From contig JAEXXR010000288.1 of assembly GCA_023405705.1 (NCBI GenBank), positions 1 through 12,353 of the forward strand: a stretch of DNA of 12,353 nt, given 5' to 3'. The position numbers and the translations under genes were made by a program. Below the pieces are notes generated by a model. It was not told where the DNA came from. It did not search any database and was given only the letters and a program-made list of their open reading frames with translations. The stretch is from Actinomycetes bacterium. GTDB taxonomy: Bacteria > Actinomycetota > Thermoleophilia > Solirubrobacterales > Solirubrobacteraceae. The number at the start of each line of letters is the position of its first letter. Positions within the stretch are counted from its first letter, which is position 1. This document shows, piece by piece, positions 6,221-12,353 of the stretch.

Positions 6221-6259
6221 CGGTGCGTCGGGCCGCTGCGCGCCAGGCCGCGCCCCGGC

Positions 6260-7321
6260 TCACCCCGCCGCGCGCATCGCCTGCCGGCAGCGGCGGTCGA
6301 GGACGTGGGCGGCGAGCCAGAAGCGCTTGAAGGCCGGGTTGGTCGTCTGGCCTCTCGCGTAGCGGTAGTAGATCTGCTGGGCGATGCCGGCGAGGCGGAA
6401 CATGCCGTAGACCTCGTAGAACGGCCAGTCGCCGGGGTCGAGGCCGGTCGCGGCGCAGTAGCGCTCGACGATCTGGCGCCGCGTCGGCATCCCCGGCAGG
6501 TGCGACGGCTGTCTGCGGAACTGCTGGGCGCCGCGGCCGTCACCCGGCTCGATCCAGTAGGCGAGCGAGGCGCCGAGGTCCATCAGCGGGTCGCCGAGCG
6601 TCGCGAGCTCCCAGTCGAGCACGGCGCGCACGCGCGTCGGCTCCGCGGCGTCGAGCACGAGGTTGTCGAGCCGGAAGTCGTTGTGGATCACGCAGGTGCG
6701 CACCTCGGGCGGCTGGCGCTCGTCGAGCCACCGCATCACCGCCTTGAACGACGGGACGTTCCACGTCTTCGCGCGCGCGTAGCGCTCCGACCAGCCGGCG
6801 ACCTGTCGCCCGACGTAGCCGCTGCCGCGGCCGAGGTCGCCGAGCCCGGCGGCCGCAGGGTCGATCGCGTGCAGCTCGACGAGCAGGTCGACGAACCGCT
6901 CGCCGAGCGCCGTCATCCGCGCCGGGTCGGTGCCGACCTCGGGCGGCATCGAGCGGCGCGGGATCACGCCCGGCACCCGCTCCATCACGTAGAAGTCGCT
7001 GCCGAGCACGCCGTGGTCGGTGCACAGCGCGACCATCTCGGGGACATACGGGAAGGCCGGCTTCAGCGCCAGCTGGATGCGGTGCTCGCGCGCCATGTCG
7101 TGCGCCGAGGAGGCCTTCGTCCCGGCCGGCGGCCGTCGCAGGATCAGGTCGCGGCCGTCGTAGCGCAGCAGGTAGGTGAGGTTGGAGGCGCCGCCGGCGA
7201 ACTGCCGCACCTGCGGCGGCCCGTCCGGCAGCTCGGCGCCGCCGGGCGTGCCGCGCAGCCACGCGTCGACCGCCGCGACGTCGAAGGCGTCCTCGTCACG
7301 GACGGCGCGGTCCTCGGTCAC
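6260..7321 (-). CDS. APH-family phosphotransferase (ACAD10/11-type hydroxyacyl-CoA kinase)
   Basis: A 353-residue kinase of the aminoglycoside phosphotransferase fold. The glycine-rich loop appears as FAGGASNLTYLLR (41-53), the Lys/Arg region as DLILRRPPAGTKASSAHDMA, the catalytic loop as HNDFRLDN (H213, D215, N220) and the metal-binding segment as DWELATLGDP (from D236). The stretch GSDFYVMERVPGVI matches the kinase domain of ACAD11 rather than true antibiotic kinases. Family knowledge (ACAD10/11, LvaA) predicts phosphorylation of the 4-hydroxyl of 4-hydroxyacyl-CoA. The partner ACAD gene lies immediately upstream in the operon, which strongly supports this. The GTG at 7321 is chosen; a GTG at 7327 or a TTG at 7378 are alternatives, and the ribosome site is weak. 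Confidence 0.9.
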   Translation of the reverse strand: MTEDRAVRDEDAFDVAAVDAWLRGTPGGAELPDGPPQVRQFAGGASNLTYLLRYDGRDLILRRPPAGTKASSAHDMAREHRIQLALKPAFPYVPEMVALCTDHGVLGSDFYVMERVPGVIPRRSMPPEVGTDPARMTALGERFVDLLVELHAIDPAAAGLGDLGRGSGYVGRQVAGWSERYARAKTWNVPSFKAVMRWLDERQPPEVRTCVIHNDFRLDNLVLDAAEPTRVRAVLDWELATLGDPLMDLGASLAYWIEPGDGRGAQQFRRQPSHLPGMPTRRQIVERYCAATGLDPGDWPFYEVYGMFRLAGIAQQIYYRYARGQTTNPAFKRFWLAAHVLDRRCRQAMRAAG

Positions 7322-7332
7322 GCCCACGTCCC

Positions 7333-7359
7333 CGCGAACGAGGCTCTGCCGAGTTCGCG
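7333..7359 (-). repeat. Intercistronic hairpin between ACAD and kinase genes
   Basis: CGCGAAC (7333-7339) pairs with GTTCGCG (7353-7359), and inside it GGC pairs with GCC around a 3-nt loop (7342-7350), separated by a symmetric 2x2 mismatch. In the transcribed minus strand the internal loop is UC/UC. It sits just upstream of the kinase start codon and may tune translation, processing or partial termination. Confidence 0.45.
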
Positions 7360-7397
7360 CAAGTGCTTTGAGGCGCAAGGCCGCAGGCCGCAGCGCA

Positions 7398-8621
7398 TCA
7401 AAGGACCGGCTCCTCCTCGCCGCGCTGGCGTCGCAGCTCGCGCCGCGCGATCGACAGCTTGTGGACCTCGTCGGGGCCGTCGGCCAGGCGCAGCGTGCGC
7501 ATGTGCGCGTACATGTACGCCAGCGGCGTGTCGTCGGAGACCCCGGCGCCGCCGTGGACCTGGATCGCGCGGTCGATGATCTTCAGCGCGATGTTCGGCG
7601 CCGCGACCTTGATCGCCGCCACCTCGATGCGCGCGTTCTTGCCGCCGACGCGGTCGACCAGCCAGGCGGTCTTCAGCACCAGCAGCCGCAGCATCTCCAG
7701 CTCGATCCGCGCCTCCGCGATCCAGTCGCGGATGTTGGAGCGGGTCGAGACCGGCTTGCCGAAGGTCTCGCGCGCGTCGGCGCGCGCGCACATCAGCTCC
7801 AGCGCCCGCTCGGCGGCGCCGATCGCGCGCATGCAGTGGTGGATGCGGCCCGGGCCCAGCCGGGCCTGCGCGATCAGGAAGCCGGCGCCCGGCTGCGCGA
7901 TCACGTTCTCGGACGGGACGCGCACGTCGGTGAACTTCAGCTCGGCGTGGCCCTCGGGGTCGTGGTACCCGAAGACCGGCAGCGAGCGGACGATCTCCAG
8001 CCCCGGCGTGTCGAGCGGCACCAGCACCATCGACTGCTGGGCGTAGACGTGCGCCTCCGGATCGGTCTTGCCCATCACGATCAGGATTCTGCATCTGGGG
8101 TGCAGGACCCCGGTCGTCCACCACTTGCGGCCGTTGAGGACGAGGTCGTCGCCGTCGCGGACCATGCTCAGCTGGACGTTGGTCGCGTCGGAGGAGGCGA
8201 CGTCGGGCTCGGTCATCGCGAAGCCGGAGCGGATCTCGCCGTCGAGCAGCGGCTGCAGCCAGCGGGCCTTCTGCTCCTCGGTGCCGAACTGGTGCAGCAC
8301 CTCCATGTTGCCGGTGTCGGGCGCGTTGCAGTTGGTCGCCTCGGCGGCGATCGAGGTGCGGCCCATCAGCTCGGCGAGCGTCGCGTACTCCAGGTAGCTG
8401 AGGCCCGGTCCGTGCGCCGGGTCGGGCAGGAAGAGGTTCCACAGCCCGCGCCTGCGCGCCTCCTCCTTCAGCTCCTCCATCACCGGCGGGTGGACGTGCG
8501 GCGTGTCGCCCGCGCGCACCTGCTCGACGTAGACCGGCTCGGCCGGGTAGACGCTCTCGTCCATGAACGCCTGGAGGCGCTGCTGGAAGTCCTTGGCGCG
8601 GTCGCTCAGCTCGAAGTCCAT
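7398..8621 (-). CDS. Acyl-CoA dehydrogenase, ACAD11/LvaC-like
   Basis: A 407-residue flavoprotein of the acyl-CoA dehydrogenase family. Recognisable blocks are [15 protein letters not shown] (134-148, FAD/substrate loop), [12 protein letters not shown] (160-171), [15 protein letters not shown] (254-268), TFGKPVSTR (286-294), [15 protein letters not shown] (354-368) and [20 protein letters not shown] (377-396). The last block is characteristic of the ACAD10/11 branch; an Asp (D381) stands where classical members have the catalytic Glu of the E-G-T motif. In that branch the enzyme acts on 4-phosphorylated acyl-CoA and releases phosphate. ATG 8621 is fixed by a strong AAGGAGAGAGG site (8628-8638) six bases upstream. 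It lies 36 bp after the MDR gene and 76 bp before the kinase gene in one operon. Confidence 0.93.
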   Translation of the reverse strand: MDFELSDRAKDFQQRLQAFMDESVYPAEPVYVEQVRAGDTPHVHPPVMEELKEEARRRGLWNLFLPDPAHGPGLSYLEYATLAELMGRTSIAAEATNCNAPDTGNMEVLHQFGTEEQKARWLQPLLDGEIRSGFAMTEPDVASSDATNVQLSMVRDGDDLVLNGRKWWTTGVLHPRCRILIVMGKTDPEAHVYAQQSMVLVPLDTPGLEIVRSLPVFGYHDPEGHAELKFTDVRVPSENVIAQPGAGFLIAQARLGPGRIHHCMRAIGAAERALELMCARADARETFGKPVSTRSNIRDWIAEARIELEMLRLLVLKTAWLVDRVGGKNARIEVAAIKVAAPNIALKIIDRAIQVHGGAGVSDDTPLAYMYAHMRTLRLADGPDEVHKLSIARRELRRQRGEEEPVL

Positions 8622-8627
8622 GCGGTT

Positions 8628-8638
8628 CCTCTCTCCTT
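8628..8638 (-). promoter_or_regulatory. Ribosome binding site of the ACAD gene
   Basis: AAGGAGAGAGG on the minus strand, 6 nt before ATG 8621. It decides the start and contrasts with the first genes of transcription units here, which lack such sites. Confidence 0.8.
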
Positions 8639-8657
8639 GATCCGGGTCCGGCGGCGG

Positions 8658-9644
8658 TCAGTCCGGCCGCACGTCGAGCACGACCTTGCCGGTCGCCCTG
8701 CGCCCTTCGAGCAGCTCGAGCGCGTCGGCGGCCCGCTCCAGCGGCAGCCGCGCGCCGACGATCGGCCGCACGTGGCCGCTCGCGATCAGCTCGTCGAGCG
8801 CGCCGCCGATCTGCTGGTTGAGCTGCGGCTTGCCCATCACGTACGCACCCCAGCCGGCGCCGACGACGCTGACGTTGTTGAGCAGCAGCCGGTTGACCCT
8901 GACCTCGGGGATCGCGCCGCCGGTGAAGCCGACGACGACCAGCCGACCGTCCTCCTTCAGCGACCGCAGCGAGTCGGTGAAGCGGTCGCCGCCGACCGGG
9001 TCGAGCACGACGTCGGCGCCGCCGAGCGCCTTGACGTCGTCCTTCCAGGCGCCGTCGGAGCGGACGACCTCGTCGGCGCCTGCCGCGCGCGCGACCTGCT
9101 CCTTCTCAGCCGTCGAGACGACGGCGATCGTGCGCGCGCCAAGGCCCTTGGCGATCTGCAGCGCGGCCGTGCCGACGCCGCCCGCGGCGCCGTGGACGAG
9201 CACCGTCTCGCCGGTCTCGAGCCGTCCGCGCAGCTTCAGCGCGAACCAGGCGGTGTGGTAGTTGAGGATCAGGCCGGCGCCCTGCGCGAAGTCGAGCGCG
9301 TCCGGCAGCCGGAAGCACATGAACGCCGGCGCGACCGCCGTCTCGGCCCAGCCGCCGAGCACGCTGAAGGCGGCGACGCGGTCGCCGGGGGAGACCGGAG
9401 CGCCGGCCGGCGCGCTGCGGACGATCCCGCCGACCTCGCTGCCGGGGACGAACGGCAGCGGCGGTCTCAGCTGGTACATCCCGCGCGACTGGAGCAGCTC
9501 GGGGAAGGAGACGCCGGCGGCGTGGACGTCGACGACGACGCCCTCGCCCGGCGTCAGCATGTGCGACGCCTCCGGCTCCGGCAGCTCGGCGAGCCGCAGC
9601 CCGCTGCGCGGCCCGCTCTCCTCGAAGATCTCGATCGCCCTCAC
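8658..9644 (-). CDS. Zinc-free MDR oxidoreductase, NADPH:quinone reductase-like
   Basis: A 328-residue medium-chain dehydrogenase/reductase of the quinone oxidoreductase group. The GroES-like half includes VVVDVHAAGVSFPELLQSRG (36-55) and PFVPGSEVGGIV (64-75); the Rossmann half has VLVHGAAGGVGTAALQIAKG (148-167), ADVVLDPVGGDRF (about 210-222) and a C-terminal GKVVLDV. The zinc-binding cysteines of alcohol dehydrogenases are absent. Such enzymes reduce quinones or the C=C bond of enones and enoyl-CoAs with NADPH. The start is GTG 9644, which overlaps the SDR stop codon as GTGA and has GAGGAGG (9652-9658) 7 nt upstream; the longer frame would run into the SDR gene. It is translationally coupled to the SDR gene. 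Confidence 0.92.
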   Translation of the reverse strand: MRAIEIFEESGPRSGLRLAELPEPEASHMLTPGEGVVVDVHAAGVSFPELLQSRGMYQLRPPLPFVPGSEVGGIVRSAPAGAPVSPGDRVAAFSVLGGWAETAVAPAFMCFRLPDALDFAQGAGLILNYHTAWFALKLRGRLETGETVLVHGAAGGVGTAALQIAKGLGARTIAVVSTAEKEQVARAAGADEVVRSDGAWKDDVKALGGADVVLDPVGGDRFTDSLRSLKEDGRLVVVGFTGGAIPEVRVNRLLLNNVSVVGAGWGAYVMGKPQLNQQIGGALDELIASGHVRPIVGARLPLERAADALELLEGRRATGKVVLDVRPD

Positions 9645-10444
9645 GACGCGGCCTCCTCGGCCGGGGCCGTCCGCGGGCCCGGCAGGTTGCGGAACTGGAA
9701 CGGCGCCGGCTCGCGCCCGATCTGGCAGAACCAGCACTCGCCGGTCATCGCGCCGGCGAACAGGTGCAGCGCCGTCTCGGCGACGACCTGCGGGTCGAGC
9801 AGCTCGAAGCCGGCGGCGCGCAGCCCGTCTCTGACGTGCGCGATCAGCGGCGTCTCGGCGAAGGTCGGGCAGACGGCGTTGAAGCGGATCCCGTCCTGCG
9901 CGAGCAGCGGGCCGAGCGAGCGCGTCAGCCCGACGACCGCGTGCTTGTTGGCGGCGTAGATCGCGTCGAGCGGGACGGCGGTGAGGCCGGCGAGCGAGGC
10001 GGTCGCGACGATCGAGCCGCCGCCGCGCGCCTTCAGGGCCGGAAGCGCGGCCTGGGTCCCGAAGACGACGCCGTCGAGGTTGACGCCCATCGCGCGCCGG
10101 TACCGCGAAAGGTCGAAGTGCTCGCCGAGGATCGTGTCGCTGGTGACGCCGGCGTTCAGCATCACGAGGTCGAGCCCGCCGGCCCGCTCCTGCGCGAAGG
10201 CGACGGCGGCGTGGTTGGCGTCGAGGTCGCTGACGTCGAGCGCGAAGGCATGGCCGCCGACCTGCTCGGCGACCGCGCGGGCGCCATCCTCGTCGAGGTC
10301 GGCGACGACGACCTCGGCGCCGGACTCGGCCAGCGCCAGCGCGGTCAGGCGGCCGATGCCGCTGGCGCCGCCGGTCACCAGCGCGACCTTGTCGCGCAGC
10401 GCCTCGCGGTCATTCGCGGGCGGGATGGGGGACGTGTCGGTCAA
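9641..10444 (-). CDS. Short-chain dehydrogenase/reductase (SDR)
   Basis: A 267-residue classical SDR that oxidises or reduces a hydroxyl/keto group with NAD(P). The cofactor loop TGGASGIG is at 24-31, an acidic residue in VVVADLDEDG (about 45-54) suggests NAD(H), and NAG is at 97-99. The catalytic Ser150 (ATASLAG), Tyr163 and Lys167 (YAANK) are all in place. The segment RFNAVCPTFAETPL resembles the 15-hydroxyprostaglandin dehydrogenase subgroup. The start is TTG 10444, overlapping the tetR stop as TTGA, with AAGGAGG 4 nt upstream; no ATG or GTG fits before the Rossmann motif. In the levulinate pathway the equivalent enzyme (LvaD) interconverts 4-oxo- and 4-hydroxyacyl-CoA; that role here is inferred from the neighbours. 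Confidence 0.93.
   Translation of the reverse strand: MTDTSPIPPANDREALRDKVALVTGGASGIGRLTALALAESGAEVVVADLDEDGARAVAEQVGGHAFALDVSDLDANHAAVAFAQERAGGLDLVMLNAGVTSDTILGEHFDLSRYRRAMGVNLDGVVFGTQAALPALKARGGGSIVATASLAGLTAVPLDAIYAANKHAVVGLTRSLGPLLAQDGIRFNAVCPTFAETPLIAHVRDGLRAAGFELLDPQVVAETALHLFAGAMTGECWFCQIGREPAPFQFRNLPGPRTAPAEEAAS
9652..9658 (-). promoter_or_regulatory. Ribosome binding site of the MDR gene
   Basis: GAGGAGG on the minus strand, 7 nt before GTG 9644 and inside the last codons of the SDR gene. It decides the GTG start. Confidence 0.75.
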
Positions 10445-11061
10445 CGGGCCTCCTTCGTCGCCTGCCCCGGCCCGGTCAGGACGGAGCGGATCAGGGTCGC
10501 GGCGGTCTCGCGCAGCTCCGCGAGCTGACCGGCGCGTCCGTGCTCGGCGGCACCGAGCACCAGTTCGTTGATGCCGCCGACGACGGCGGTCGCGAGCGCG
10601 CGCGGGACCGGCCGCAGCGCGGGCTCGTCGCGGCGCAGCTCGTCGCAGAACGCGACCATCTGGTCGGCGAACCGCTCCATCGTCTCGCGGCGGCGCGCGA
10701 GCGCGCGGGGGCCGGCTCCGAGGATCTCGACGAGGAAGGTGCGCGTCAGCTCCGGTCGCGCCGCCATCGCGCCGAGGTAGGCGACGACGACCCGCTCGAC
10801 GCGCGCGTCCCACGGCTCGCCCGCGGCAGCGGCCGAGGCCTGCGTCATCGCGCCGATGACGTGGTCGGAGGCGGCGTCGTAGGCGGCGAGGAAGCACGCC
10901 TCCTTGTCGTCGAACTGCTCGTAGAAGGTGCGCTTGGAGACGCGCGCGTGGCGCACGACGTCGGCGATCGTCGTCGGGCCGTAGCCCTTCTCGGCGACCG
11001 CGGCGTTCATGCCGCAGACGAGCCGCTCTCTCGCTCCCTCGATGGCAACCGGCGTGGCCAT
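10441..11061 (-). CDS. TetR family transcriptional regulator
   Basis: A 206-residue repressor and first gene of the leftward operon. The N-terminal DNA-binding domain is typical: ARERLVCGMNAAVAEKGYGP, then TTIADVVRHARVSKRTFYEQ (30-49) forming the helix-turn-helix, then FDDKEACFLAAYD. The rest is an all-helical ligand and dimerisation domain without recognisable ligand motifs. ATG 11061 is preferred: it abuts the 18-bp palindrome, whereas upstream starts would lie across the operator. It probably represses itself with the SDR-MDR-ACAD-kinase genes and the divergent OYE gene, and is released by a pathway intermediate such as an acyl-CoA or enone (inference). Confidence 0.93.
   Translation of the reverse strand: MATPVAIEGARERLVCGMNAAVAEKGYGPTTIADVVRHARVSKRTFYEQFDDKEACFLAAYDAASDHVIGAMTQASAAAAGEPWDARVERVVVAYLGAMAARPELTRTFLVEILGAGPRALARRRETMERFADQMVAFCDELRRDEPALRPVPRALATAVVGGINELVLGAAEHGRAGQLAELRETAATLIRSVLTGPGQATKEAR
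10449..10455 (-). promoter_or_regulatory. Ribosome binding site that fixes the SDR TTG start
   Basis: A perfect AAGGAGG on the minus strand lies 4 nt before TTG 10444, within the last codons of tetR. The spacing is short, but no other start is available. Confidence 0.7.
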
Positions 11062-11079
11062 TGGTACCGCACGGTACCA
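11062..11079. promoter_or_regulatory. TetR operator in the divergent promoter
   Basis: TGGTACCG-CA-CGGTACCA is an 18-bp palindrome with perfect 8-bp arms. It fills most of the 26-bp gap between the tetR ATG (11061) and the OYE GTG (11088). It covers a -10-like TACCAT for OYE and a weaker TACCGT for tetR, so one bound dimer would block both. Confidence 0.7.
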
Positions 11080-11080
11080 T
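11075..11080 (+). promoter_or_regulatory. Candidate -10 box of the OYE gene
   Basis: TACCAT ends 7 nt before GTG 11088, again predicting a leaderless message; no Shine-Dalgarno or -35 box is visible. Confidence 0.35.
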
Positions 11081-11087
11081 CGCCGCC

Positions 11088-12350
<1,263 letters not shown>

Positions 12351-12353
12351 GCG

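Noticed and set aside
6208..6543. Longer N-terminus of the nitrilase-fold protein
   Set aside because: The extension overlaps the kinase gene, is Ser/Arg/Thr-rich without structure, and the ATG at 6207 has a promoter box before it.
6260..7321. Aminoglycoside resistance kinase
   Set aside because: It shares the fold, but the sequence matches the ACAD10/11 kinase domain and it sits in an acyl-CoA operon.
7176..9959. Rightward open frame of 927 codons antisense to the ACAD/MDR operon
   Set aside because: Its composition (Arg, Asp, His, Val runs) is that of a shadow frame; the opposite strand encodes clear enzymes with ribosome binding sites.

Overview
The window is very G+C-rich double-strand-coding DNA from an actinobacterium. 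The tmRNA tag (ADSHEYALAA) resembles the ADSHQRDYALAA tag of mycobacteria, and the -10-like boxes sit directly against start codons without ribosome binding sites, which fits actinobacterial leaderless transcription. Repeated use of the normally rare AGA arginine codon and the overall gene style make me think of Thermoleophilia (Solirubrobacterales, Conexibacter-like), but that placement is a guess.

Left part (1-4136): the trans-translation partners smpB (cut at its start codon by the window edge) and ssrA/tmRNA lie 3.3 kb apart. Between them are a divergent marR regulator / DHA2-type MFS efflux pair with an AT-rich shared control region, and a leftward membrane site-2 (M50) protease. ssrA is complete, with acceptor stem, T arm, PK1 pseudoknot, tag ORF and a very strong terminator.

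Middle (4166-6220): two leftward genes. One encodes a 449-residue protein with an unrecognised N-terminal half and a C-terminal nitrilase-fold domain that keeps the Glu-Lys-Cys triad. The other is a 186-residue winged-helix protein whose promoter (perfect TTGACA box) is overlaid by two adjoining inverted repeats. This is the least explained part of the window and a candidate for an undescribed module.

Right part (6260-12350): a leftward operon tetR - SDR - quinone-oxidoreductase-like MDR - ACAD11-like acyl-CoA dehydrogenase - APH-family kinase, divergent from an Old Yellow Enzyme family oxidoreductase. An 18-bp near-perfect palindrome lies between tetR and the OYE gene and covers both candidate -10 boxes. 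SDR + kinase + ACAD matches the core of the levulinate (lvaDAC) pathway and the kinase/dehydrogenase pair of mammalian ACAD10/11, in which a 4-hydroxyacyl-CoA is phosphorylated and isomerised into beta-oxidation. The two extra enone-reductase-type enzymes suggest that the substrate is an unsaturated 4-oxo or 4-hydroxy acid. The acyl-CoA ligase that would be needed is not in the window.
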